Made by a program: the position numbers and the translations under genes. Positions 44,750 to 53,635 of a DNA stretch of 64,000 nt are shown in pieces (position 1 is the first letter of the stretch; the number at the start of each line of letters is the position of its first letter). The notes beneath the pieces were generated by a model. That model was not told the origin of the DNA and searched no databases. It was given only the letters and a program-made list of their open reading frames with translations. The DNA comes from Pseudomonadota bacterium (GTDB lineage: Bacteria; Desulfobacterota; Desulfobulbia; Desulfobulbales; Desulfurivibrionaceae). The stretch covers positions 62,001 through 126,000 of the forward strand of contig JAHJRQ010000015.1 of the NCBI GenBank assembly GCA_018830485.1, in the 5' to 3' direction.

Positions 44750-46594
44750 CTACTCCACGGTGACGCTCTTGGCCAGGTTGCGGGGCTGGTCCACGTCGCA
44801 GCCGCGCAGAATGGCAATTTCGTAGGCCAGCAACTGCAGGGGTAGGACAAAGAGGATCGGGTTCAGCTCCTCATGGCAGACCGGCACCGTGATCACCTGC
44901 TCGGCGATGCGCTTGCAGTTTTTGTCGCCCGCATGGGCAACAAGGATAATCCGGCCGCTCCTGGCCTTGACCTCTTCCACGTTGGAGATGAGCTTTTCGT
45001 AGACGCTGTCCTTGGGGGCCAGGGCCAGAACCGGCATATCCCGGTCGATGAGGGCGATGGGGCCGTGCTTGAGTTCGCCTGCCGCATACCCTTCGGCATG
45101 GATATAGGATATTTCTTTCAGCTTTAAGGCCCCTTCCAGGGCTATGGGGAAATTGCTCCCCCGACCCAGATAGAGGAAATCCCGGCTCTGGGAGAAAGCC
45201 TCGGCGATGCGGGCGGTTTCCTCCTGCAAGCGGGGCAGCTCCTGCTCCATGAGCCCCGGCAAATCGAGGAGGGCCTGGCCGATGGACTTGCGGTCCTTGG
45301 GGGCAATGGTCTTGCGGATCTCGCCTAAGAATAGGGTGAGCAGCAACAGGGCGGTGAGCTGGCAGGTAAAGGCCTTGGTGGAGGCCACCCCGATCTCCGG
45401 TCCGGCATGGGTGTAGATGGTGCCGTGGGACTCCCGGGTGATGGTGCTGCCCAAAACGTTGCAGATGGCGATGACCTTGGCCCCCATCTTCTTGGCCAGC
45501 CTGAGGCCTGCCAGGGTATCGGCGGTTTCCCCGGACTGGGAGATGGGCACCACCATCACGGTGTCGTCCAGCAGCAGCCTCCGATAGCGGAACTCCGAGG
45601 CGATATCCACCTCCACCGGGATGCCCACCCATTTTTCCAGCCAGTATTTGGCCACCAGAGCCGCGTGCCAGGAGGTGCCGCAGGCCACCAGGGAGATGCG
45701 GCTGATCTTTTTGAGCTCCGTTGCGCTCAGGCCGATCTCCGGCAATTGCACCTTGCCGGTTTCCGGATCGAGCCGCCCCCGGAAGGTGTTGAGGATGGCC
45801 TGGGGCTGCTCGAAGATCTCCTTGAGCATGAAATGGCGGTACCCGGCTTTCTCGGCCATGGCCGCGTTCCATTCGATGGTCTTGATCTCCTTGGCCACTT
45901 TCCGGCCATTGGCCAACCCCATCACCTGCCATTCCCCCTGTTTCAGGACGGCAAGCTCCCCGTCATCCAGGAAAACCACCTGATTGGTATATGGAAGCAG
46001 GGCCGGGATATCCGAGGCCATCAGGCAACCGCCCCCCTCGGCAATCCCCAGAACCAGGGGGCTCTGATGCCTCACCGCCACCAGCCTGTCCGGCTGACCG
46101 GCCCACAAAACCCCGATGGCGTAGGAGCCTTCCACCTTTTTCAGGGCCTGGCGCACCGCCTTGACCAGATCGCCGCCAGGGAGATGCTCCTCAATGAGAT
46201 GGGCCAGCACCTCGGTGTCGGTTTCCGAGCAGAAGACATGCCCGCGCCCCTTCAGCTCTTCCCGAAGGGTATGGTAATTCTCGATGATGCCGTTGTGGAC
46301 CACAACCAGATCGCCGCTGCAGTCGCAGTGCGGGTGGGCATTAAGCTCGGAAGGCGCGCCGTGCGTGGCCCAACGGGTATGGCCCAAGCCGATATGGCTG
46401 TCGCGCTCCCGCACCGTTTCCAGCAACTCTTCGAGCTTGCCGAGCTTGCCCGCGGCCCGGTGCTTCTGGAGCTTGCCGCCATGGACATACACCACCCCGG
46501 CGGAATCATAGCCCCGGTACTCCAGCCGCTTCAAGCCCTCAAGAAGAATGGGCAGCACATGCCGCTGCCCCACATAACCGACTATTCCGCACAT
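44750..46594 (-). CDS. glmS: Glutamine-fructose-6-phosphate aminotransferase
   Basis: 614 residues (E. coli 609). It starts MCGIVGYVG with the catalytic N-terminal Cys, contains the glutaminase segment and two SIS domains (SLVACGTSWHAALVAKYWLE; ISQSGETADTLAGLR) and ends with the conserved PRNLAKSVTVE. It makes glucosamine-6-phosphate, the entry to peptidoglycan and LPS synthesis. Its 3' end is the attTn7 recognition sequence and the coding region is untouched by the insertion. The longer upstream reading to 46645 falls in a structured leader, so 46594 is chosen. Confidence 0.97.
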   Translation of the reverse strand: MCGIVGYVGQRHVLPILLEGLKRLEYRGYDSAGVVYVHGGKLQKHRAAGKLGKLEELLETVRERDSHIGLGHTRWATHGAPSELNAHPHCDCSGDLVVVHNGIIENYHTLREELKGRGHVFCSETDTEVLAHLIEEHLPGGDLVKAVRQALKKVEGSYAIGVLWAGQPDRLVAVRHQSPLVLGIAEGGGCLMASDIPALLPYTNQVVFLDDGELAVLKQGEWQVMGLANGRKVAKEIKTIEWNAAMAEKAGYRHFMLKEIFEQPQAILNTFRGRLDPETGKVQLPEIGLSATELKKISRISLVACGTSWHAALVAKYWLEKWVGIPVEVDIASEFRYRRLLLDDTVMVVPISQSGETADTLAGLRLAKKMGAKVIAICNVLGSTITRESHGTIYTHAGPEIGVASTKAFTCQLTALLLLTLFLGEIRKTIAPKDRKSIGQALLDLPGLMEQELPRLQEETARIAEAFSQSRDFLYLGRGSNFPIALEGALKLKEISYIHAEGYAAGELKHGPIALIDRDMPVLALAPKDSVYEKLISNVEEVKARSGRIILVAHAGDKNCKRIAEQVITVPVCHEELNPILFVLPLQLLAYEIAILRGCDVDQPRNLAKSVTVE

Positions 46595-46609
46595 ATTCCG
46601 CTCCGTTTC

Positions 46610-46718
46610 GTAAACGATTGCAGGGCGGCACATCTGCTTTGTCATCGGGCTGCCCGCATACTTGGTGTATAGCGGGCAGACCTCTTCCGCGCATCTGCAC
46701 CACCCTACAATCGTTTAC
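46610..46718 (-). ncRNA. Candidate structured leader RNA of glmS
   Basis: Read on the minus strand, about 20 bases at the start (GTAAACGATTGTAGGGTGG) pair with 20 at the end, the few differences being G-U wobbles. Inside is a second stem CTGCCCGC / GCGGGCAG with an extended ATAC / GTAT tip. The two sides of the internal loop both contain GCAGATG. The structure ends about 16 bases before the glmS ATG, beside its ribosome site. It does not show the known glmS ribozyme core. A MITE is an alternative. Confidence 0.45.
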
Positions 46719-46780
46719 AGTCCAAAATTACAGTTTTAAAACTGCTTCGTACCCCGTTTCCTTTTTTCCAGGAGACTGTC

Positions 46781-47929
46781 CTAGAGGGAGAAACCCTGCC
46801 TGGATCTCGCAACCGCTTGCGGCAACAGGGCCAACAGGGCCGCAACTTCCGCCTCGGTATTGTACCGGCTGAGACTGATGCGCAGGGTCCCGTGCAGAAA
46901 GGGCTCCGGCACCCGCATGGCCCGCAGCACATGCGAGGGGTCCACGTCGCCGCTCTCGCAGGCGGCATGGGCCGAAACGGCTATGCCGCCCGCATCGAGA
47001 TCCTGGATAAGCCCGGCCGAGGCAGCATGCCGAAAACTGACGTTGGTGGTGTTGACCAGCCTGGGCGAGGCAGTCCCGTTGATCCGCACCTCGGGGATCG
47101 CGGCGATAATCCCTGCCTCCAGGCTATCCCGCTGCGCGGCCAGCCGCTGGTGCACAGCCTCGTCCATCCCCATGGCCAGTCCACAGGCAGCACCCAGGCC
47201 AACCAGGCCGGGCACGTTCTCGGTTCCGGATCTGCGGCCGTTTTCCTGGCCGGAGCCCATGATCAGCGGGGTGAAAGGCGCGGTACGGCGGACATAGAGC
47301 GCCCCGGCCCCTTTGGGCCCGTGCAGCTTGTGCCCGGCGATGGTGAGGTAATCCACCCCCAGCGCTTCCGCAGAAAAAATCGCCTTGCCCGCCAACTGGA
47401 TGGCGTCGCAGTGGAAGAGCACGCCCCGCTCCCTGCAGATATCCGCGATCTCCCCAATGGGCCAGATCACCCCGGTTTCGTTGTTCGCCCCCATGAGGGT
47501 GACCAGGGCGGTGTCCGGCCGGATCGCGGACTTGAGCGTGTCCGGATCAAGCGCCCCGTTTTCGTCCACCCCCAGCAGCTCCACCTCGTAGCCCTGGGTG
47601 GCGAGAAACTCCAGCGGCGCCAGCACCGAACCGTGCTCGACCTGCGAGGAGATAATGTGCTTCTTATCGGGATTGGCCCAAACCGCGCTCAAGATGGCGG
47701 TGTTATTGCCTTCGGTGCCGCCGCTGTTCAGAACGATCCGGCCCGGATGGCAGCCGAGCAGCCCGGCCACCTGCTCCCGGGCCAGATCCAGACCCCGCCG
47801 GGCAGCTTCGCCGAAACGGTGGGAGCTGGCCGGATTGCCGAACCATTCGGCCAGGTAAGGGGCCATACCCTCACGCACCTCAGGGGCCAGCGGGGTGGAA
47901 GCGTTGTTGTCGAAGTAGATGGATTGCAT
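46781..47929 (-). CDS. nifS: NifS/IscS-type cysteine desulfurase paired with NadA
   Basis: 382 residues. MQSIYFDNNASTPLAPEV start, PLP Lys in TIAGHKLHGPKGAG, active-site Cys in SAHAACESGDVDPSHV. The gene follows nadA after 2 bp. Desulfurases beside NAD genes (as in Bacillus subtilis) supply sulfur for the NadA 4Fe-4S cluster, so this is its likely task. It is not part of the transposon. Confidence 0.9.
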   Translation of the reverse strand: MQSIYFDNNASTPLAPEVREGMAPYLAEWFGNPASSHRFGEAARRGLDLAREQVAGLLGCHPGRIVLNSGGTEGNNTAILSAVWANPDKKHIISSQVEHGSVLAPLEFLATQGYEVELLGVDENGALDPDTLKSAIRPDTALVTLMGANNETGVIWPIGEIADICRERGVLFHCDAIQLAGKAIFSAEALGVDYLTIAGHKLHGPKGAGALYVRRTAPFTPLIMGSGQENGRRSGTENVPGLVGLGAACGLAMGMDEAVHQRLAAQRDSLEAGIIAAIPEVRINGTASPRLVNTTNVSFRHAASAGLIQDLDAGGIAVSAHAACESGDVDPSHVLRAMRVPEPFLHGTLRISLSRYNTEAEVAALLALLPQAVARSRQGFSL

Positions 47930-47931
47930 GG

Positions 47932-49023
47932 CTAGATCCGCAGCATCCTGTCCAGGGAGAGTTTTGCCTCGGCCGCCACCTCGGGGGGTACGGTGATCCG
48001 GTTGACCACCCGCCCCTGGGCCAGGTTGTCAAGCACCCACAGCAGGTACCCGGGCTTGATTCGGTACATGGTGGAGCAGAGGCACTGGAAGGGCGAGAGG
48101 GAATGGATCTCCCGCTCCGGAAACCGGCTCTTGAGCCGGTTCACCAGATTGACCTCGGTACCGATGGCCCACTTGCTGCCCATCGGGGAATCGCGCACTG
48201 CGGTGATGATCGCCTCGGTGGAGCCGTACTGGTCCGCCCGGCTCACCACCTCGTTGCGGCACTCGGGATGAACGATGATCCGCACCTCCGAGTCGCGCTC
48301 GCGCCATGCTGCGACATGACCGGCGGTGAACTGCATGTGCACCGTGCAGTAGCCGTCCCAGAGGATTACCCTGGCCTTCTGCAACTGGGCCGGAGTATTG
48401 CCGCCCAGGGGTTTATTTCGTTGCCAGAGCACCACCTCATCCTCGGGGATGCCCAGGGCGCTGGCCGAGTTGCGGCCCAGATGCTCGTCCGGGAAAAAGA
48501 AAACCTTGTCGCCCTCGGCCAAGGCCCAGGTCAGCACCCGCTCGGCATTGGATGAGGTGCAGACCGAACCGCCGTTCCTGCCGACAAATCCCTTGAGCAG
48601 AGCGGAGGAATTCACATAGGTCACGGGGATAACCCGGCCAGTGATCACCTTGGCCAGATCCTCCCAGGCCCAGGCCACCGCTTCGCTGGTGGCCATGTCG
48701 GCCATGGGGCAGCCGGCCCGGAGATCGGGGAGGATCACCACCTGATCCGGCGCGGTGAGGATGTCGGCGGATTCCGCCATGAAATGCACGCCGCAAAAGA
48801 CGATGTACTTGCTGTCCTTGGCCTCGGCGGCATTGCGGGCGAGCTTGAGGGAATCCCCGGTCAGGTCGGCGAACCGGAAGGTCGCCTCCTGCTGGTAGTG
48901 ATGCCCCAAAATCAAAAGATTGCCGCCCAGCTCTTTCTTGCGGGCGGCAATCTTTTGGCAGAGTACGTCTTCATTTTCCTGCAGGTATTCCGAGCCAAGC
49001 TCAACCTGCTGCAACACGGTCAT
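47932..49023 (-). CDS. nadA: Quinolinate synthase
   Basis: About 363 residues. LLILGHHYQQEATFRFADLTGDSLKLARNA is the classical NadA N-terminus. Three conserved cysteines for the 4Fe-4S cluster are in YIVFCGVHFMAESA, GGSVCTSSNA and FQCLCSTMYRI. It condenses iminoaspartate with dihydroxyacetone phosphate to quinolinate in NAD synthesis. A GTG start 15 bp earlier is possible; the ATG at 49023 has AAGGA at suitable distance. Confidence 0.93.
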   Translation of the reverse strand: MTVLQQVELGSEYLQENEDVLCQKIAARKKELGGNLLILGHHYQQEATFRFADLTGDSLKLARNAAEAKDSKYIVFCGVHFMAESADILTAPDQVVILPDLRAGCPMADMATSEAVAWAWEDLAKVITGRVIPVTYVNSSALLKGFVGRNGGSVCTSSNAERVLTWALAEGDKVFFFPDEHLGRNSASALGIPEDEVVLWQRNKPLGGNTPAQLQKARVILWDGYCTVHMQFTAGHVAAWRERDSEVRIIVHPECRNEVVSRADQYGSTEAIITAVRDSPMGSKWAIGTEVNLVNRLKSRFPEREIHSLSPFQCLCSTMYRIKPGYLLWVLDNLAQGRVVNRITVPPEVAAEAKLSLDRMLRI

Positions 49024-49106
49024 CTCTCTGTCCTTCACTCCCGGATAATCTAAAAAACCTCATCCAAATTATTGAACAAAAAAAGAGCCTTTTATCCGCC
49101 CAGTCC

Positions 49107-49182
49107 GTCACCCCGGCGGAAGCCGGGATCCAGAGCGGCGCATGTGCCGAAGTTTCTGGATTCCGGCCTCCGCCGGAATGAC
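49107..49182. repeat. Intergenic inverted repeat (CCGGCGGAAGCCGG type)
   Basis: GTCACCCCGGCGGAAGCCGG, about 30 bp, then its near reverse complement ending CCGCCGGAATGAC. Such short palindromic units are commonly dispersed in intergenic regions of deltaproteobacterial and other GC-rich genomes. Confidence 0.65.
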
Positions 49183-49216
49183 GTCAAGTGCGTTTGTCTC
49201 TTGTTTTACTCCGCTA

Positions 49217-49750
49217 TTATTTAACCAACTTCACCCACGCGGCAGTCGGCCCCTTATCCCCTTCACCTTCGCCGAAACGAACCTCGTCGCCTTCTGCCAA
49301 TTGGGCCATGGTCACGTCCTTGAGGGCGTTTTCGTGAAAATACACCTCCTGGCCGTCCGGGGTCATGAGAAACCCGTAGGATTCATAGGGGAACAGGCTC
49401 TTGATGGTGCCCATGACCGGGCCGGCTGCCGCAGCCTCCGGCTCCTTGGTGGTCTGCCGCCGCTTGCGCTGCAGCTCCTTCAACTGAAGGCCAAGGGTGT
49501 CGAATGCCTCCACCAGCAGAGGCCGCACCGTCTCCCCCTTTCTTTTTACAACCACGGTGTCATTGGGAACGGAAGCAACCACGCGAACCTCATGCCCGCC
49601 CGCTTTATGCCCGGCGGTCTCCTCAATGGAGACGCGGAGGTGATGAACAAGCCCGGGATGGTGGCGATCAAGGCGCCCCTTCTCCTCTTCGATTTTTTCC
49701 TGCCAAGCCTTGCGAATTTCCAGGTTCCGTCCTTCAACTTGTAGTTCCAT
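49217..49750 (-). CDS. Ribosome hibernation factor domain fused to cold-shock domain
   Basis: 177 residues. The first 100 residues (MELQVEGRNLEIRKAWQEKIEEEKGRLDRHHPGLVHHLRVSIEE) resemble the HPF/RaiA ribosome-binding domain; after an Ala/Glu linker, MGTIKSLFPYESYGFLMTPDGQEVYFHENALKD is a CspA-type OB fold with the RNP-like YGFL and VYFH strands. Such fusions occur in proteobacteria and probably act on ribosomes under stress. It is preceded by an AGGAA-like ribosome site. Confidence 0.85.
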   Translation of the reverse strand: MELQVEGRNLEIRKAWQEKIEEEKGRLDRHHPGLVHHLRVSIEETAGHKAGGHEVRVVASVPNDTVVVKRKGETVRPLLVEAFDTLGLQLKELQRKRRQTTKEPEAAAAGPVMGTIKSLFPYESYGFLMTPDGQEVYFHENALKDVTMAQLAEGDEVRFGEGEGDKGPTAAWVKLVK

Positions 49751-49860
49751 GCAGTTCCTCCATCACAAGTGATTAAATTGCCGCCCGCAAGGGGCAGCCG
49801 ACTGGAGAGCTTTCTATAGTATTCTACCACGATGGCGGGCAAAAAACAGCTTCTCTTCTA

Positions 49861-50009
49861 GCAGGATGTTGAAAAAAGCCATCCTGGCTTTTTTCAACCA
49901 CGATCGGCCGGAACTGAATTCTGTCCGATCTCACAATTTCAACAAGTTAGAACTCGTCGAGATCTGGATCGAACGCAGGGCTCGATAAACGAGTTTTTCA
50001 ACACCCTGC
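49861..50009. repeat. 149-bp palindromic intergenic repeat
   Basis: The left border GCAGGATGTTGAAAAA and the right border TTTTTCAACACCCTGC are near-perfect inverted repeats, and shorter complementary pieces lie inside (CATCCTGGCTTTTTTCAA and others). It has no open frame. It looks like a MITE- or REP-type unit; flanking target duplications are not evident. Confidence 0.6.
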
Positions 50010-50078
50010 TGGGAGGGAAAGGAAAAAAACAGGCCGGAAACAGACGGAATGCGGCAATAAAATACCCCCAAGCGCATT

Positions 50079-50846
50079 TTATTGCGGAGCGCCCTTGAGC
50101 GCTTCCAGATAGCGGGGGCTTTCGGAGATGGTGTTGTGGCGCGCCCCCGGGATGATGCTCAGCCTGGCGACCCCCTTGCCGAAGCTTGCGTGGAGCCGCT
50201 CCGCGCCCGCGCGCGGAACTATCTCATCGTTTTCCGCCACTACCAGCACGGTCGGCGCTGCCACCAGGGGCGCGTAGCGCCAGGATTCGAACTTGTCGCG
50301 CAGCAGCCACCTCACCGGGATGAAGGGATACGCCCGGGCAGCAAGCTCTTCGAGGCTGTACAACGGCGTGACCAGCACCAGCCGGGAGACCGGCCGCTGG
50401 CTGGCCAGACGGACGGCAACCCCGGAACCCACGCTGCGGCCCACCACCAAAACCTCCGGATGCTCGGCATAAACCACGTCAAACAGGGCAAGGGCGTCCC
50501 TCTGGATCGCCTCCTCCGACGGCGCCCCACCGCTGCCGCCAAAGCCCCGGTAGTGAAGGAGGTAGATGGCGTGCTCCGGGAAATCCTCTGAAAACGAGGG
50601 CAGGCTGCGGGAGACATCCTCGGCGTTGCCGCCGAAGTAGAGCAATGCCTTTGCTCCTTCACGGGGCCGGACCGAGACCAGAACCTCGACCTCCACGCCT
50701 GCCAGCCGGAAGGTGGTGGCAGGACTTCCCAGAGCGCTCGGCTGCGGAAGGTAGATCAGGGAACGCTGCGTGACAAACAAGAGAAGGCAGAACCCAAGGT
50801 ACAGGGCGGCAACGGTGAGGAAAAGGATGACAGCGATGCGTGCCAT
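50079..50846 (-). CDS. Membrane-anchored alpha/beta hydrolase
   Basis: 255 residues. An N-terminal hydrophobic segment (IAVILFLTVAALYLGFCLLLF) is followed by a BEM46/ABHD13-like hydrolase: oxyanion region ALLYFGGNAEDV, nucleophile GRSVGSG, Asp in VVAENDEIVP and His in PGARHNTISE. Substrate unknown. It lies upstream of nothing in the same operon except possibly MscS. Confidence 0.82.
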   Translation of the reverse strand: MARIAVILFLTVAALYLGFCLLLFVTQRSLIYLPQPSALGSPATTFRLAGVEVEVLVSVRPREGAKALLYFGGNAEDVSRSLPSFSEDFPEHAIYLLHYRGFGGSGGAPSEEAIQRDALALFDVVYAEHPEVLVVGRSVGSGVAVRLASQRPVSRLVLVTPLYSLEELAARAYPFIPVRWLLRDKFESWRYAPLVAAPTVLVVAENDEIVPRAGAERLHASFGKGVARLSIIPGARHNTISESPRYLEALKGAPQ

Positions 50847-50900
50847 AGGCCCTGCGCCCCCATGCGGTTGAAAAAATAAATCCGCCTCTATTCTCCAACC

Positions 50901-51959
50901 TTACTCCGGCAGCCCCTTGATATGCACATCCTGCTGGGGAAAGGGAATAACGATGGAATGTGCGGCAAAGGCCGCGTAGACGCCCTTCAACAGATTGTGG
51001 ATCTCCAGCCCCTTGAACCGGGGCTCCGCGACCCAGCAGAGCAGCTCGAAATCAACGGACGAACTCCCGAAACCGCGCAGCCGCACCCTGGCCTCGGGCT
51101 CCTTGACCACGGCGGGATTTTCGGCGGCCACCGCCAAGAGCACCGCCTCAACCTGCTCCAGGTCGCTGCCGTAGGCAACCCCCACCGGCACCCGGATCCG
51201 GAAGCGGGGAATGGGCGCGCTCTCGTTGATGATCTTGCTGTTGGCCAGAATGGAGTTGGGAATGGTGATCAGCACATCGTCCCGGGTCATGATCCGGGTG
51301 GAGCGCACCCCGATCTCCACCACCTCGCCCCGCTGGGCATCGTCAATGATGATGTAATCGCCCACCTTGAAGGTTTTGTCGGCAAAGATGCTGATTCCGC
51401 CGAAAAAATTGGCCAGACTGTCCTTGGCCGCCAGGGCCACGGCGATACCGGCGATGCCGGCGGAGGCGAAGAGGGGCGCCAGATTGACGTTCCAGATGGA
51501 CAGCAGCCAGATCAGGGCGGAAACAATGACAATCACCCGCACCACGTTTTTGAGCAGCAAAAAGAGGTCAGCCCCGATCTTGCCCCGCCCGGCAATGGAT
51601 TTCAGATAATGCTCGCCCACCACCATAAAGAGGCGCAACGCGGCCAGGGTCCAGACGATGAGAGCAACACTCTGCGCCAGGGCAGGCACAAACTTCTCCC
51701 ACGGCTGGGCAAGGACCGGCTCCATGGTCACGGCATGAAAAACCCCGAAAAAGAACACACTGAAAACAATGGGGGTGTGGAGGATGGAGATGACCTTGTC
51801 GTCCAATTCGCTGGTGGTATAGGCGGCGGCCAACCGCTTGAGGATGCGGTTGACAAAGATATCCACTGCCTTGGCTAAAAGGGCATAGGCCGCGATTATC
51901 AGAAGCCGCTGGATAATGGGTTGTTGGGAAAGGTCTTGCAGAAAAGGGGAGAGTTCCAT
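50901..51959 (-). CDS. MscS-family mechanosensitive channel
   Basis: 352 residues with three to four transmembrane segments in the first 170 residues, the pore-lining Gly/Ala-rich helix GIAGIAVALAAKDSLANFFGGISIF, and the cytoplasmic beta domain (KVGDYIIIDDAQRGEVVEIGVRSTRIMTRDDVLITIPNSIL). This is the usual small-conductance channel layout, acting against osmotic down-shock. Confidence 0.92.
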   Translation of the reverse strand: MELSPFLQDLSQQPIIQRLLIIAAYALLAKAVDIFVNRILKRLAAAYTTSELDDKVISILHTPIVFSVFFFGVFHAVTMEPVLAQPWEKFVPALAQSVALIVWTLAALRLFMVVGEHYLKSIAGRGKIGADLFLLLKNVVRVIVIVSALIWLLSIWNVNLAPLFASAGIAGIAVALAAKDSLANFFGGISIFADKTFKVGDYIIIDDAQRGEVVEIGVRSTRIMTRDDVLITIPNSILANSKIINESAPIPRFRIRVPVGVAYGSDLEQVEAVLLAVAAENPAVVKEPEARVRLRGFGSSSVDFELLCWVAEPRFKGLEIHNLLKGVYAAFAAHSIVIPFPQQDVHIKGLPE

Positions 51960-52020
51960 GTATTCACTCAGTTATTTTCGATTCAGGATTGAAGGGGGCT
52001 TTTGCCCCTACTCCCATTGC

Positions 52021-52199
52021 CACGCAGCCGAGCACCGCAGAGGCTGCCGAAAAAGGGCTTTGCACTGTTTGAGACGCTGCCGAGTTTGCAAAGCCCCGGC
52101 AGCATCGAGGAGCACAGGGCATCCCGCCAACGGCGGGTCAAGTGGCGGGGTGCCTTTTCTTTTTGGTTCTTTTTCTTTGGGCAAGCAAAGAAAAAGAAC
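52021..52199 (+). repeat. Dispersed repeat, copy A
   Basis: Begins CACGCAGCCGAGCACCG and ends GGGCAAGCAAAGAAAAAG. It matches the reverse complement of 55786-55957 almost throughout. It has internal hairpins (CGCCAACGGCG; TTCTTTTTGGTTC). No coding capacity is evident. Confidence 0.8.
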
Positions 52200-52277
52200 A
52201 GAAGGATGAAGCGTAGTCCTCTGGCTGCCGAGATTGCTGGTAATCAGAAAAAAAATCGTTCCTGCTTCCCTTAGGAG

Positions 52278-52532
52278 TTAAAGCCAATTCGACGCTATTT
52301 GTAACAAAAAACCTATTGTCAATCCAAAAAGGCCAAACTTCATCTTCAAATATTTATTGCTTTCCCATCCCTCATAATCAGAACTTCTTGCTAAGCTATC
52401 GCCAATATCATCAAACATTTGAGTCTTAAACTGATCGCCTTTATATTGCCTAACAACTTCCCAGGCCACAAGCCATGCACCTGCGATATCAAATAACAGT
52501 CCGATAGAATTAACAATTTTAGAACTAAGCAT
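52278..52532 (-). CDS. Small two-helix membrane protein, unknown
   Basis: 84 residues. Hydrophobic segments lie at about 5-25 (VNSIGLLFDIAGAWLVAWEVV) and 66-83 (FGLFGLTIGFLLQIASNWL), joined by an acidic loop. Lower GC than its neighbours suggests acquisition. No family recognised. Confidence 0.6.
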   Translation of the reverse strand: MLSSKIVNSIGLLFDIAGAWLVAWEVVRQYKGDQFKTQMFDDIGDSLARSSDYEGWESNKYLKMKFGLFGLTIGFLLQIASNWL

Positions 52533-52616
52533 GATATTCCTTTAAAGAAATACTTACCAATTTGTTCTCCGTTTCCGGAGACCGGTTGCCCTTGGGCGAC
52601 AGCCAACTCTTTGCTC

Positions 52617-53612
52617 TCAATCCCCGGCAAACCGCCTCCTCACCCCCCCAATCCTCTCCAGCGACCTCCGTACCCTCTCCTCGGAAACCTCCCCGCCCAC
52701 AGCCCCACTCAATAATTCATGGGCCGCAATAATCTTCGCATGCTCATGGCAGATCAGCAGCATATCCGCCCCGGCCTTAAAGGCCACAAGCGCCGCATCG
52801 GCCACGGTGCCTTCATTCTCAATGGCCCCCATCTCCAGGTCGTCGGTTACCACCATGCCGTCATAGCCCAGCTCATCACGGAGCACTCCGCCCAGAATCC
52901 GCGGCGACAGGGTGGCAGGAAACTCGGGATCAAGCTGCGGGTACACGGTGTGGGAGGTCATCACCCCAGCCACCCCCGCCCGGATCGCGGCAGCAAACGG
53001 CACCAGATCGCACCCGCGCAGCTCCTCCAGCGAACGATCCACCACAGGCAGCACCTCGTGGGGGTCCAGGGTTGCGCCGCCCAAGCCGGGAAAATGCTTG
53101 GCGCAGGCAGCCAAGCCGTTCTCCTGCATGGTCGCAATCACCAGCGCACCCAACCGGGCCACCTGCTCCGGTATCCCACCCAGACTCCGCCTTTCCATGA
53201 ACAACCCAAGCCCTGCCGGGCTCACATCCAGCACCGGGGCCAGATTCATATTAATCCCCACCGCCAACAATTCTTTGGCGCAGGTGCGGGCATAATCGAC
53301 CAGCAGCTCCTCACCCTGCTCACTCTCCGCCAGCACCCTGGCATCGGGAAACTCGGTGAAATCCGGCCCCTTGAGCCGGGCCACGGTGCCGCCCTCCTGA
53401 TCAATGGAGATCAGCGGCGCCCCCAGCCCGGCCGCCCGGCAGGCCTCGGCCAGCCCCAGGCATAGGGTGCGGATCTGCTCCGGATTCTCCGCGTTTCTTT
53501 TAAAGAGAATAAAATTATTGATCCCATACCTATTAATAAGGTCGCGGGTGGAATCATCCAGCTCCGTCCCTGGCAGGCCGACCATGAACAGCCCGCCCAA
53601 TGCATTCTTCAT
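52617..53612 (-). CDS. nagZ: Beta-N-acetylglucosaminidase, family GH3
   Basis: 331 residues from MKNALGGLFMVG, with GAGGGC before the ATG. It contains KHFPGLGGATLDPHEVLP, the GH3 signature with the His of the acid/base dyad, and the nucleophile Asp in GVAGVMTSHTVYP...LGYDGMVVTDDLEMGAI. It removes GlcNAc from peptidoglycan fragments in cell-wall recycling. Confidence 0.92.
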   Translation of the reverse strand: MKNALGGLFMVGLPGTELDDSTRDLINRYGINNFILFKRNAENPEQIRTLCLGLAEACRAAGLGAPLISIDQEGGTVARLKGPDFTEFPDARVLAESEQGEELLVDYARTCAKELLAVGINMNLAPVLDVSPAGLGLFMERRSLGGIPEQVARLGALVIATMQENGLAACAKHFPGLGGATLDPHEVLPVVDRSLEELRGCDLVPFAAAIRAGVAGVMTSHTVYPQLDPEFPATLSPRILGGVLRDELGYDGMVVTDDLEMGAIENEGTVADAALVAFKAGADMLLICHEHAKIIAAHELLSGAVGGEVSEERVRRSLERIGGVRRRFAGD

Positions 53613-53635
53613 AGTGCCCTCTTTGCTCTGCATTA

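Noticed and set aside
46610-46718. glmS ribozyme
   Set aside because: The conserved core and double pseudoknot of the ribozyme are not seen; only a two-stem structure is supported.
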